Shown: positions 54,125-63,980 of the stretch, in pieces | Position numbering within the stretch: position 1 is the first letter of the stretch | Layout of the letters: each line of letters begins with the position of its first letter | Source: Kitasatospora phosalacinea | GTDB lineage: Bacteria; Actinomycetota; Actinomycetes; Streptomycetales; Streptomycetaceae | DNA length: 64,000 bases | Assembly (NCBI RefSeq): GCF_000717185.1 | Contig: NZ_JNYE01000078.1 | Span: forward strand, 5,861-69,860 | Direction of reading: 5' to 3' | The notes under the pieces: model-generated | Told to the model about the DNA's origin: nothing | The model's database searches: none | Seen by the model: only the letters and a program-made list of their open reading frames with translations | Program-made: the position numbers and the translations under genes

Positions 54125-55834
54125 ATGACTCGGCAGTTGATCACCAGCGCGCTTCCCTACATCAACGGGATCAAGCACCTGGGCAACATGGTCGGGTCGA
54201 TGCTCCCGGCGGACGTCTACGCCCGGTACCTGCGCCAGCGCGGCCACGAGGTGCTGTACATCTGCGCGACCGACGAGCACGGCACCCCCGCCGAGCTGGC
54301 CGCGCAGGAGGCCGGGCTGCCGGTGGCCGAGTTCTGCGCCCGCGCGCACGACCAGCAGAAGGCGGTCTACGACGGCTTCCAGCTGTCCTTCGACTACTTC
54401 GGCCGCTCCTCCTCGCCGCAGAACCGGGAGATCACCCAGGAGATCGCCCGCGAGCTGCAGGCCAACGGCTTCATCGAGGAGCGGGCGATCCGCCAGGTGT
54501 ACTCGGTCGCGGACGGCCGCTTCCTGCCGGACCGCTACATCGTCGGCACCTGCCCGCACTGCGGCTACGACAAGGCGCGCGGCGACCAGTGCGAGAACTG
54601 CACCCGCGTGCTCGACCCCACCGACCTGCTGGAGCCGCGCTCCGCGATCAGCGGCAGCTCGGAGCTGGAGGTCCGCGAGACCAAGCACCTCTTCCTCCTC
54701 CAGTCGAAGCTGACCGACGAGGTCGAGCGGTGGATCGCCGCCAACGGCGACAACTGGCCGGTGCTGGCCTCCTCGATCGCCCGCAAGTGGCTGACCGAGG
54801 GCCTGCAGGACCGCGCGATCACCCGCGACCTGGAGTGGGGCGTCCCCGTCCCGGCCGACGTGTGGCCCGAACTGGCCGCCGAGGGCAAGGTGTTCTACGT
54901 CTGGTTCGACGCCCCGATCGAGTACATCGGCGCGACCAAGGAGTGGGCGGACGCGACCGGCGGCGACTGGCGCTCCTGGTGGTACGAGGCGGACGACACC
55001 GTCCGGTACACCGAGTTCATGGCGAAGGACAACGTCCCGTTCCACACGGTGATGTTCCCGGCGACGATCCTGGGCTCGCGCCAGCCGTGGAAGAAGGTCG
55101 ACTACGTCAAGGCGTTCAACTGGCTGACGTACTACGGCGGGAAGTTCTCCACCAGCCAGAAGCTCGGCATCTTCACCGACGTGGCGCTCGAACTGCTGCC
55201 CGCCGACTACTGGCGCTACTACCTGATGGCGAACGCCCCGGAGTCCGACGACTCCAGCTTCACCTGGGACCTCTTCGCGGCGACCGTCAACAAGGACCTC
55301 GCCGACACCCTGGGCAACTTCGTCAACCGGGTGCTGTCCTTCAGCCGCAAGCGCTTCGGCGACGAGGTCCCGGCGGGCGCGGCGAACGGCGAGGCCGAGC
55401 TCGCCCTCGGCGCCCAGATCGCCGACCTGCTGGCCGAGTACGAGGCCCAGCTGGACGCGCTGAACTTCCGCAAGGCCGCGCAGGCTCTGCGCGCGCTGTG
55501 GTCGGCGGGCAACGCGTACCTGGACGTCACCGCGCCGTGGACCGAGATCAAGACCGACCCGGAGGCGGCCGCGCGCACCCTGCGCACCGCGATCAACCTG
55601 ATCCACCTGTACGCGGTGGTCTCCGAGCCGTTCATCCCCGCCGCGGCCAAGGCGATCCGGGAGTCCTTCGCGCTGGAGGGCGACACCCGCACCTGGGTGT
55701 CCGCCGAGGAGGCCCGCGCGCTCGCGCTCGTCCCGGCCGGGACGGGCTTCACCGTCCCGCCGGTGCTGTTCGCCAAGATCACCGACGAGGACCTGGCGGC
55801 CTGGACCGAGCGCTTCGGCGGCGGGCAGGCCTGA
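54125..55834 (+). CDS. metG: MetG, methionyl-tRNA synthetase
   Basis: A 569-residue class I synthetase that charges tRNA-Met. The N-terminal [21 protein letters not shown] holds the HIGH-equivalent [14 protein letters not shown] follows, then a four-cysteine zinc knuckle (CPHCG and CENC, about 144-161), and [16 protein letters not shown]. The KMSKS motif is replaced by KFSTSQ in [16 protein letters not shown] helical anticodon-binding domain completes the protein, with no C-terminal tRNA-binding extension. The ATG at 54125 has a GGGAG-type site upstream. Confidence 0.94.
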   Translation: MTRQLITSALPYINGIKHLGNMVGSMLPADVYARYLRQRGHEVLYICATDEHGTPAELAAQEAGLPVAEFCARAHDQQKAVYDGFQLSFDYFGRSSSPQNREITQEIARELQANGFIEERAIRQVYSVADGRFLPDRYIVGTCPHCGYDKARGDQCENCTRVLDPTDLLEPRSAISGSSELEVRETKHLFLLQSKLTDEVERWIAANGDNWPVLASSIARKWLTEGLQDRAITRDLEWGVPVPADVWPELAAEGKVFYVWFDAPIEYIGATKEWADATGGDWRSWWYEADDTVRYTEFMAKDNVPFHTVMFPATILGSRQPWKKVDYVKAFNWLTYYGGKFSTSQKLGIFTDVALELLPADYWRYYLMANAPESDDSSFTWDLFAATVNKDLADTLGNFVNRVLSFSRKRFGDEVPAGAANGEAELALGAQIADLLAEYEAQLDALNFRKAAQALRALWSAGNAYLDVTAPWTEIKTDPEAAARTLRTAINLIHLYAVVSEPFIPAAAKAIRESFALEGDTRTWVSAEEARALALVPAGTGFTVPPVLFAKITDEDLAAWTERFGGGQA

Positions 55835-55838
55835 CCGC

Positions 55839-56429
55839 TCAGCCCGTCAGGCACCCCTGGAGCGCGCGTCCCAGCAGCGGGACGACCGCCTCCGGGGGTG
55901 CCGACGCGAGCGGCTCGACCGCGATCACGTACCGGGCCATCGCCAGCCCGATGATCTGCGACATCGCCATCTCCACCCGCAACTCCGGCTCCGCGCCCTC
56001 CAGCCGGGACGCCACCCGGCCCACCAGCTCGGCCACCATGAAGCCGCGCATCAGGGCCGCCACCTCCTCGCTGGTCGCCGCCGTCCGCACCAGCGCCAGC
56101 AGCCGCTCCCGGACCTCCGGCCGCTCCCACATCCCCACCACGAAGCCCGCGACCCGCTCGCCGACCGTGGCCGGGTCGCCCGCGAACACGTCCTCCGCCA
56201 CCGCCCGCGGGTCCAGCGGGAACTCCAGGGCCGCCATGAACAGCCGGTCCTTCGTGCCGAAGTAGTGGTGCAGCAGCGCCGCGTCCACCCCCGCACCGCG
56301 GGCGATCGCCCGCATGCTGGCCTTCTGGTAGCCGCGCGCCGCGAACTCCGCCCGGGCCGCCGCCAGCACCGCCCCCCGGGTGTCCTCGCCCCCGGGCCGC
56401 CGCCCCCGCGCCTTCGCTCCGCCGTCCAT
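55839..56429 (-). CDS. TetR-family transcriptional regulator
   Basis: A 196-residue regulator. The N-terminal HTH is in VLAAARAEFAARGYQKASMRAIARGAGVDAALLHHYFGTKDRLF (about 22-64). The C-terminal ligand domain has WERPEVRERLLALVRTAATSEE and YVIAVEPLASAPPEAVVPLLGRAL. It is convergent with metG (4-bp gap) and divergent from the sigma-factor gene. The ligand and targets are unknown. It could act on the ABC exporter 2 kb away, but nothing in the sequence proves this. Confidence 0.9.
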   Translation of the reverse strand: MDGGAKARGRRPGGEDTRGAVLAAARAEFAARGYQKASMRAIARGAGVDAALLHHYFGTKDRLFMAALEFPLDPRAVAEDVFAGDPATVGERVAGFVVGMWERPEVRERLLALVRTAATSEEVAALMRGFMVAELVGRVASRLEGAEPELRVEMAMSQIIGLAMARYVIAVEPLASAPPEAVVPLLGRALQGCLTG

Positions 56430-56516
56430 CCCGCCATTGTCGCCGCCGGGCCCGCCCCCAACGAAAACCGCCCGTGGTTCGTGGTACCGGGTGGGAGGAC
56501 GACGGAGGGGGACGGA

Positions 56517-57035
56517 GTGGCGGACTGGACGGGTCTGCTCAGCGAACTGGTGGCGACGCGCGGTACCGAACTGAACCGGTACGGCTTCCTGTTGACCGGC
56601 GACCGGGCGGAGGCAGCGGACCTGGTGCAGGAGGCACTGGTGCGGGTCTTCGCCCGACCGCACCGGTCCTGGGAGCTCGGACGGCTGGAGGGGTACGTCC
56701 GCCGGACGATGCTCAACCGCTTCCTCGACCAGCACCGGCGGCGGCAGCGCTACGCCCTGCTGGTGCCGAAGGTGGCCGGGCCCGAGGCCGACGCCGACCA
56801 CAGCGGGCCGGTCGCCGACCGGCTGCGACTGCTGACCGCGCTGGACGCGCTCTCGCCCGCCCAGCGGGCCTGCGTGGTGCTGCGCTACTACGAGGACCTG
56901 TCGGTGGCGGGGGTGGCGGACCGGCTGGGTTGCCGCGAGGGCACCGTGAAGCGACACCTCAGCGACGGGCTGGCGCGCCTGGGCGCGGCGCTGGGGACGG
57001 ACCGACGGGCGCCCGAGGAAGGCGGTGGCGCGTGA
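56517..57035 (+). CDS. SigE-family ECF RNA polymerase sigma factor
   Basis: A 172-residue sigma factor. Region 2 has RYGFLLTGDRAEAADLVQEALVRVF and YVRRTMLNRFLDQHRRR. Region 4 has LDALSPAQRACVVLRYYEDLSVAGVADRLGCREGTVKRHLSDGLARL. The GTG at 56517 is preceded by GGAGGGG. Its stop overlaps the start of the next gene (GTGA), which encodes a membrane protein, so the pair is probably sigma and anti-sigma. Confidence 0.9.
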   Translation: MADWTGLLSELVATRGTELNRYGFLLTGDRAEAADLVQEALVRVFARPHRSWELGRLEGYVRRTMLNRFLDQHRRRQRYALLVPKVAGPEADADHSGPVADRLRLLTALDALSPAQRACVVLRYYEDLSVAGVADRLGCREGTVKRHLSDGLARLGAALGTDRRAPEEGGGA

Positions 57036-57733
57036 ACCCCGAGGAGATCCGCGAACGGCTGTCCGGCGCGGCCGAGTCGGCCGGTCCGCCGGAGCTGGAC
57101 ACCGCGCTGCTGGTGCGCCGGGTCCGCCGCGGCCGGCTGGCCCGGCGGGCGCTGACCGGCGGCACGGCGCTGGCGCTGGCGGCCGCGGCGGTGCTGGGCG
57201 CGGTGCGCTGGTCCGGCTCCGGCGGCGCGGTCGGCCCGGCCGGGGCCGCCGACCCGCTGCGGGGCCCGTACGTCTGCGGCCAGCGGCTGCCGGTCGAGGG
57301 CGCCTCCGCCACCGCCGGCGGGATCACCCTGTCGGTGTCCGCGGCCCGGGGGGCGGGCGACGGCAGCGGCCCGGAGGTCACGGCCGGGTTCGGCGCGGAC
57401 CGGGTGCTCACGGTGATCGGCGCACCGCCGCAGTACCTGGAGGCGCTGTACCTGCGCGACGGCGTGGTGGTGGGCGGCGGCCCGCTGCTGAACGCCCCCG
57501 GCGACCGCTCCGTGCAGTCCGGGAACTACGCCGGCCACCGGTACCTCCTCGCGCCGGGACCGCCGCTGGCGGTGCCGCTGGGTGCGCGCGACCGGCTCTG
57601 CCCGTCGGTGGCGTGGCCGCAGGTGTGGGCGGAGCCGGGCCGGTACGAGGTGGCGCTGCTGGTGAGCCTGCCGCTGGGGGAGGCGGGTGCCCCGACGCAG
57701 GTGCTGGTGGCCCGCGCGCCCCTCCCGCAGTAA
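57032..57733 (+). CDS. Single-span membrane protein, candidate anti-sigma partner
   Basis: A 233-residue protein. The cytoplasmic N-terminus (about 1-38, NPEEIRERLSGAAESAGPPE and a basic VRRVRRGRLARR) precedes one membrane span (ALTGGTALALAAAAVLGAV). An extracytoplasmic domain of about 170 residues contains two cysteines (YVCGQRLPVEG and RLCPSVAWP) that may form a disulfide. It is translationally coupled to the ECF sigma gene. It lacks an HxxxCxxC zinc anti-sigma motif, so the anti-sigma role rests on layout. Confidence 0.7.
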   Translation: MNPEEIRERLSGAAESAGPPELDTALLVRRVRRGRLARRALTGGTALALAAAAVLGAVRWSGSGGAVGPAGAADPLRGPYVCGQRLPVEGASATAGGITLSVSAARGAGDGSGPEVTAGFGADRVLTVIGAPPQYLEALYLRDGVVVGGGPLLNAPGDRSVQSGNYAGHRYLLAPGPPLAVPLGARDRLCPSVAWPQVWAEPGRYEVALLVSLPLGEAGAPTQVLVARAPLPQ

Positions 57734-57795
57734 CCGCCCGGCGGGGCGGGGCACATTTCGGTCAGGACTCGAAACCGCCCCGCCCTACCGGCTTC

Positions 57796-57807
57796 CTACG
57801 CGCGTAG
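57796..57807. promoter_or_regulatory. CTACGCGCGTAG palindrome in the deoC promoter (probable deo operator)
   Basis: Identical to the 12-mer before PNP at 33459. Here it lies 14-25 bp upstream of the first start codon and overlaps TAGATA (57805-57810), a good -10, placing the transcript start at or near the GTG at 57821. A protein bound here would block initiation. The shared sequence at two nucleoside-catabolism genes 24 kb apart is unlikely to be chance. Confidence 0.7.
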
Positions 57808-57820
57808 ATATGCTGCTCTG

Positions 57821-58813
57821 GTGACTATGTCCACTCTTGCAGCCAACGCCCCCGGCGCCGCGGGCGGCGGCCTCTCGGACGTCGCGGCGTCCGAGGCCAC
57901 CTTGCGCCGTTTCCTGCACGGCCTGCCCGGGGTCGATCAGGTCGGTCTGGAGTCGCGGGCCGCGACCCTCGGCACGCGGTCGATCAAGACGACCGCCAAG
58001 GCCTTCGCCATCGACCTCGCCATCTCGATGATCGACCTGACCACGCTGGAGGGCGCGGACACGGCCGGCAAGGTCCGCTCGCTGTGCGCGAAGGGCCTGC
58101 ACCCGGACCCGACGGACCGCTCCGTCCCGCAGGTCGCGGCGATCTGCGTGTACCCGGACATGGTCGCCACCGCGAAGGAGGCGCTGCGCGGCAGCGGCGT
58201 CCAGGTCGCCTCGGTGGCCACCGCCTTCCCGTCCGGCCGGGCCGGGCTGCCGGTCAAGCTGGCGGACACCGCGGAGGCGGTCGCCGCGGGCGCGGACGAG
58301 ATCGACATGGTGATCGACCGGGGCGCGTTCCTCTCCGGCCGCTACCTGGAGGTGTTCGAGACGATCAAGGCCGTCAAGGCGGCCTGCGAGCGCCCCGACG
58401 GCACCTCGGCCCACCTCAAGGTGATCTTCGAGACCGGCGAGCTGCAGACGTACGACAACGTCCGCCGGGCGTCCTGGCTGGCGATGATCGCGGGCGCGGA
58501 CTTCATCAAGACCTCCACCGGCAAGGTCGCCGTGAACGCGACCCAGCCGGTGACGCTGCTGATGCTGGAGGCGGTGCGGGACTTCCGCGCGGCGACCGGC
58601 GTGCAGGTCGGCGTGAAGCCGGCCGGCGGCATCCGCACCACCAAGGACGCGATGAAGTACCTGGTGATGGTGAACGAGACGCTGGGCGACGACTGGCTCA
58701 GCCCGCACTGGTTCCGGTTCGGCGCCTCCAGCCTGCTGAACGACCTGCTGATGCAGCGCCAGAAGCTGAGCACCGGACGGTACTCCGGTCCCGACTACGT
58801 GACGGTGGACTGA
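57821..58813 (+). CDS. deoC: DeoC, deoxyribose-phosphate aldolase
   Basis: A 330-residue class I aldolase that splits 2-deoxyribose-5-phosphate to acetaldehyde and glyceraldehyde-3-phosphate. The Schiff-base lysine is in ADFIKTSTGKVA (about 227-238). IDLTTLEG, DEIDMVIDRGAFLSG and VGVKPAGGIRTTKDAM complete the active site. The start is GTG at 57821 or ATG at 57827; neither has a ribosome site, and the promoter position suggests a leaderless mRNA. Two aldehyde dehydrogenase genes follow 5 bp later, so the acetaldehyde is probably oxidised directly. Confidence 0.95.
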   Translation: MTMSTLAANAPGAAGGGLSDVAASEATLRRFLHGLPGVDQVGLESRAATLGTRSIKTTAKAFAIDLAISMIDLTTLEGADTAGKVRSLCAKGLHPDPTDRSVPQVAAICVYPDMVATAKEALRGSGVQVASVATAFPSGRAGLPVKLADTAEAVAAGADEIDMVIDRGAFLSGRYLEVFETIKAVKAACERPDGTSAHLKVIFETGELQTYDNVRRASWLAMIAGADFIKTSTGKVAVNATQPVTLLMLEAVRDFRAATGVQVGVKPAGGIRTTKDAMKYLVMVNETLGDDWLSPHWFRFGASSLLNDLLMQRQKLSTGRYSGPDYVTVD

Positions 58814-58818
58814 GGACG

Positions 58819-60304
<1,486 letters not shown>

Positions 60305-60312
<8 letters not shown>

Positions 60313-61207
60313 GACTGCGACGCGCATCGACATCTTCAAGACCTACAAGCTGTACGTCGGCGGGAAGTTCCCGCGCTCGGAGAGCGGGCGGGTGTACGAG
60401 GTGACCGACACGAAGGGCCAGTGGCTGGCGAACGCCCCGCTGGGCACCCGCAAGGACGCCCGGGACGCCGTGGTCGCGGCCCGCGCCGCGGTCAAGGGCT
60501 GGTCCGGCACCACCGCGTACAACCGCGGCCAGGTGCTGTACCGGGTGGCCGAGATGCTGCAGGGCCGCCGGGAGCAGTTCGCGGCCGAGGTCGCCGCGGC
60601 CGAGGGCGTGGGCGCGAAGAGGGCGGCGGCGCTGGTGGACGCGGCGGTCGACCGCTGGGTCTGGTACGCGGGCTGGACCGACAAGGTCGCGCAGGTCGCG
60701 GGCGGCGCCAACCCGGTGGCGGGGCCGTTCTTCAACCTGTCCGTGCCGGAGCCGACCGGCGTGGTGGGCGTGCTGGCGCCGCGGGCGGGGCAGGGCTTCT
60801 CGCTGCTGGGCCTGGTGTCGGTGGTCGCCCCGGCGATCGCCACCGGCAACACCGTGGTGGTCGCGGCGGCCGAGCGGGCCCCGCTGCCCGCGCTGTCGCT
60901 GGGCGAGGTGCTGGCGACCTCCGACCTGCCGGGCGGCGTGGTCAACCTGCTCTCCGGCCGCACCGCGGACATCGCCCCGACGCTGGCCTCGCACCAGGAC
61001 GTCAACGCGCTGGACCTGGCCGGGGCGATCGACCCCGAAGGGCCCGGCGCGGCGGCGGCGCTGGAGGCCGCTGCGGCGGATACATTGAAGCGAGTGGTCC
61101 GACCGGCCGCCGACCCGTCCGCGGAGGACTGGACGGCCGCGCCCGGCACCGGGCGGCTGCTCTCCTTCCTGGAGACGAAGACGGTCTGGCACCCGATGGG
61201 CATCTAG
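60305..61207 (+). CDS. Aldehyde dehydrogenase-like pseudoenzyme (no catalytic half)
   Basis: A 300-residue protein matching only the N-terminal, coenzyme-binding half of [22 protein letters not shown], then [33 protein letters not shown]. It then shortens sharply: the Glu loop reads LDLAGAID in place of ELGG, and there is no catalytic Cys region at all. The usual length is about 490. The reading frame is intact and the stop is followed by a perfect hairpin, so it does not look like random decay. It overlaps the active ALDH gene by 8 bp and may serve as its partner subunit. Confidence 0.85.
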
Positions 61208-61285
61208 CCCCTCGCCCGACCGGCCAACTCCACACAGACCGGCCGTCCTCAGCGCCCTATCCCCCCCCGGGGCCCGGACGGCCGT

Positions 61286-61324
61286 GACGGGCCCGCACTT
61301 CTCCCCCCCTGGTGCGGGCCCGTC
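61286..61324. terminator. Perfect 13-bp hairpin after the deoC operon
   Basis: GACGGGCCCGCAC (61286-61298) pairs with GTGCGGGCCCGTC (61312-61324) around a 13-nt pyrimidine-rich loop, about 80 bp past the end of the ALDH-like gene and before the uridine kinase start. Confidence 0.85.
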
Positions 61325-61401
61325 CCCATGCCCGCACGCAGCGTGAAGGGGACGACCGGCGGGTTCCGGGCTGCCCCTCCGATGCCGCAGACTGGTTCCC
61401 C

Positions 61402-62037
61402 GTGAGTGACATCCCGCTGAACCGCCGCCCGATATCCCGCGTCATCCTGCTGTCGGGCCCCTCGGGGTCGGGGAAGTCCTCGCTGGCCGAGCGCAGCGGG
61501 CTGCCGGTGCTGCAGCTGGACGACTTCTACAAGGACGGCGACGACCCGACGCTGCCGCAGCTGCCGGAGGAGGGCGGCCCGGACTGGGACTCGCCGCTGT
61601 CCTGGCACGCGGAGCAGGCGCTGGCGGCGATCCGGTCGCTGGCCTTCGAGGGGTGGGCCGAGGTGCCGGTGTACTCGATCCCGGACAACGGGCGCTCGGG
61701 CAGCCGGGTGCTGGTGCTGGACGGCGCGGCGGGCTTCGTCGCGGAGGGCATCTTCGCCGCCGAGCTGGTGCGCCGCTGCCGGGCGGAGGGGCTGCTGGGC
61801 GACGCGCTGTGCCTGCGCAACAAGCCGTCCACGACGGCCTGGCGCCGCTTCCGGCGGGACGTCCGGGAGGGCCGCAAGTCGGTGCCGTACCTGGTGCGCC
61901 GGGGGGTGCGGCTGATGCGGGCCGAGCGGGGCATCGTCGCCCGGCAGGTCGAGCTGGGGTCGTACGCCTGCTCGGGGGTGGAGGCGGGGCGGCGGATCGC
62001 CGCGGTGGCCCGCCAACTGCCCGCCGAACTGGTCTGA
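61402..62037 (+). CDS. Uridine kinase-like P-loop kinase
   Basis: A 211-residue kinase from the GTG at 61402 (VSDIPLNRRPISR). The P-loop GPSGSGKSSLAE is near residue 19. LQLDDFYKDGDDPTLP follows, with the acidic DD typical of uridine/cytidine kinases. A later VAEGIFAAELV and an RRFRRDVREGRKSV lid-like Arg cluster complete the pattern. It probably phosphorylates uridine or a related nucleoside, fitting the neighbouring nucleoside-salvage genes. The start codon has no strong ribosome site, so it is less certain than the domain. Confidence 0.85.
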   Translation: MSDIPLNRRPISRVILLSGPSGSGKSSLAERSGLPVLQLDDFYKDGDDPTLPQLPEEGGPDWDSPLSWHAEQALAAIRSLAFEGWAEVPVYSIPDNGRSGSRVLVLDGAAGFVAEGIFAAELVRRCRAEGLLGDALCLRNKPSTTAWRRFRRDVREGRKSVPYLVRRGVRLMRAERGIVARQVELGSYACSGVEAGRRIAAVARQLPAELV

Positions 62038-62045
62038 GCACGACG

Positions 62046-62094
62046 GAGGGCGGGGGCCCCGGTGCCGTTCCCCCCGCACCGGGGCCCCGCCCTC
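62046..62094. terminator. Long hairpin between uridine kinase and sigQ
   Basis: A 20-nt arm (62046-62065) pairs with a 19-nt arm (62076-62094) with a single bulged G around a 10-nt loop. It starts 9 bp after the uridine kinase stop and lies between convergent genes, so it should work in both directions. Confidence 0.88.
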
Positions 62095-62212
62095 GCGTCC
62101 GGGTCCGGGACTTCCCCCCTGGCGGCCGTCTCCCCCGAGTCGGCCGCCGCGTCCCGTGCCCTTCCCCCCTCTTTCCCCCCACTGCCCGTCCCCCGACGGG
62201 AGTCCTGTCGCG

Positions 62213-63031
62213 TCAGGCGACCAGCTCGCCGAAGGCGTGCACGGTGTCGCCGGAGCGGTTGAGCTGCTCGTCCTCGCGCATCCGGCGCAGCGCGCGCCAG
62301 ATGGAGCTCTTCACGGTGCCGACGCTGATGCCGAGGATGTCGGCGATCTCCGGGTCGGTGCGGCCCTCGTAGTAGCGCAGCACGAGCATGGTGCGCTGGT
62401 TCTCGGGCAGCTTGGCGAGCGCCTGCCAGAGCACGGCGCGCAGCTCGGTGCCGCCCATCGCGTCGGTGTCGCCGGCCTGCTCGGGGAGCTCCTCGGTCGG
62501 GTACTCGTTGACCTTGCGGCGGCGCCAGGCGGAGATGTGCAGGTTGGTCATGGTGCGGCGGAGGTACCCGCCGACGGCGGCCTTGTCGGTGATCCGGCCC
62601 CAGGCGCGGTAGGTGGAGAAGAGGGCGCTCTGCAGCAGGTCCTCGGCCTCGTACCGGTCGCCGGTGAGGTGGTAGGCGGTGGCGTACAGGGAGGCGCGGC
62701 GCTCGCGCACGTACGCGGTGAACTCGGCGATGTCGCGCGCCTCGTCCGTCGCGGCGGCCGGGTGCTCCCCCTGCGCGCCTCCCTGGTCGGCCTGCTCACC
62801 CCGGAAGGTCTGCGGCGCGAGCCGCAGCGTCCGGCCCCCGGCCAGGTTCCCCGCCCGGCCGTGGGTGGTGTCCCCGCTCCTGGTCCCCACGACCGGGCGG
62901 CGGGTCCCGGCGTTGTGCGCGCACCCCCGTACGAGCACGGTGCCGGCGTTCTCCTCCTCGTGACGCGGCCGGTTGGTGCCGAGGACGGCGGAACGCGGCC
63001 CGGCGTTTCGGGTCGTCAGCGTTGCGGTCAT
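62213..63031 (-). CDS. sigQ: SigQ-like ECF sigma factor
   Basis: A 272-residue SigE-family sigma factor. The first 100 residues are Arg/Gly/Thr-rich and look disordered. Region 2 has RRASLYATAYHLTGDRYEAEDLLQSALFSTYRAWGRI, and region 4 has LPENQRTMLVLRYYEGRTDPEIADILGISVGTVKSSIWRALRRM. It is divergent from the afsQ1 gene, the arrangement of sigQ and afsQ1 in Streptomyces coelicolor, where phosphorylated AfsQ1 activates sigQ. An AfsQ1 box lies between them. The ATG at 63031 has GGGGGT 5 nt upstream. The N-terminal extension could be shorter if a downstream start is used. Confidence 0.85.
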   Translation of the reverse strand: MTATLTTRNAGPRSAVLGTNRPRHEEENAGTVLVRGCAHNAGTRRPVVGTRSGDTTHGRAGNLAGGRTLRLAPQTFRGEQADQGGAQGEHPAAATDEARDIAEFTAYVRERRASLYATAYHLTGDRYEAEDLLQSALFSTYRAWGRITDKAAVGGYLRRTMTNLHISAWRRRKVNEYPTEELPEQAGDTDAMGGTELRAVLWQALAKLPENQRTMLVLRYYEGRTDPEIADILGISVGTVKSSIWRALRRMREDEQLNRSGDTVHAFGELVA

Positions 63032-63155
63032 CGGGCACCCCCATGGTCGGTACGAGCGGTTCCTCGCCGCGGCGGCTCCGGCGGTGTTCTCCGGGGCGTC
63101 TCGCGGCGACAAGGAAAATCCTGCCGTCCGCGCGTCATGGCGATGTCCGTCGACT

Positions 63156-63171
63156 GTCACAGAGCTGTCAC
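63156..63171. promoter_or_regulatory. AfsQ1 box GTCAC-N6-GTCAC
   Basis: An exact match to the described AfsQ1 consensus GTNAC-N6-GTNAC, in the sigQ-afsQ1 intergenic region, about 125 bp from sigQ and 123 bp from afsQ1. It is expected to drive sigQ and possibly afsQ1 itself. Confidence 0.8.
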
Positions 63172-63293
63172 AGGAGCGGCCGCCCCGGGGCATTCGGGTG
63201 CTCCTCGGTTGCGGACGCCGGAGCAGTGCCCTCCGGTTCCCGGTGCGCCGGGAGTCACCCGGGTGGGTGCTTCGGGTGGCCGGGTGGGACACA

Positions 63294-63980
63294 ATGACCC
63301 CCGTGTCTTTCCTGCTTCTGATCGAGGACGACGACGCCATTCGCACCGGCCTCGAACTCGCCCTCACCCGCCAGGGTCACCGGGTGGCCGCCGCCGCGTC
63401 CGGCGAGGACGGCCTGCGCCTGTTCAAGGAGCAGCGCCCGGACCTGATCGTGCTGGACGTGATGCTGCCCGGCATCGACGGCTTCGAGGTCTGCCGCCGC
63501 ATCCGGCGCACCGACCAGTTGCCGATCATCCTGCTGACCGCCCGCTCCGACGACATCGACGTGGTGGTGGGCCTGGAGTCCGGCGCCGACGACTACGTGG
63601 TCAAGCCGGTGCAGCCGCGGGTGCTGGACGCCCGGATCCGGGCGGTGCTGCGCCGCGGCGAGCGGGAGAGCTCGGACTCGGCGGCGTACGGCGGCCTGGT
63701 GATCGACCGCTCCGCGATGACCGTCACCAAGGACGGGCAGGACCTGCAGCTCACCCCGACCGAGCTGCGGCTGCTGCTGGAGCTCAGCCGCCGCCCCGGC
63801 CAGGCGCTGTCCCGCCAGCAGCTGCTGCGGCTGGTGTGGGAGCACGACTACCTGGGCGACTCCCGGCTGGTGGACGCCTGCGTCCAGCGGCTGCGGGCGA
63901 AGGTCGAGGACGTGCCCTCCGCGCCGACCCTGATCCGCACCGTCCGGGGCGTCGGGTACCGTCTCGACCCGCCCGTGTGA
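63294..63980 (+). CDS. afsQ1: AfsQ1, response regulator of antibiotic production
   Basis: A 228-residue OmpR-type regulator from the ATG at 63294; a GTG at 63303 would give 225 residues, the length of S. coelicolor AfsQ1. The receiver has FLLLIEDDDAIRTGLELALTRQGHRV, phospho-Asp in DLIVLDVMLPGIDGFEVC and Lys in DDYVVKPVQPR. The winged helix has QLTPTELRLLLELSRRPGQALSRQQLL and ends RTVRGVGYRLDPP. The sequence closely follows AfsQ1, which responds to nitrogen/glutamate conditions and controls actinorhodin-type antibiotic genes. The sensor kinase AfsQ2 should lie just beyond the right edge. Confidence 0.93.
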   Translation: MTPVSFLLLIEDDDAIRTGLELALTRQGHRVAAAASGEDGLRLFKEQRPDLIVLDVMLPGIDGFEVCRRIRRTDQLPIILLTARSDDIDVVVGLESGADDYVVKPVQPRVLDARIRAVLRRGERESSDSAAYGGLVIDRSAMTVTKDGQDLQLTPTELRLLLELSRRPGQALSRQQLLRLVWEHDYLGDSRLVDACVQRLRAKVEDVPSAPTLIRTVRGVGYRLDPPV

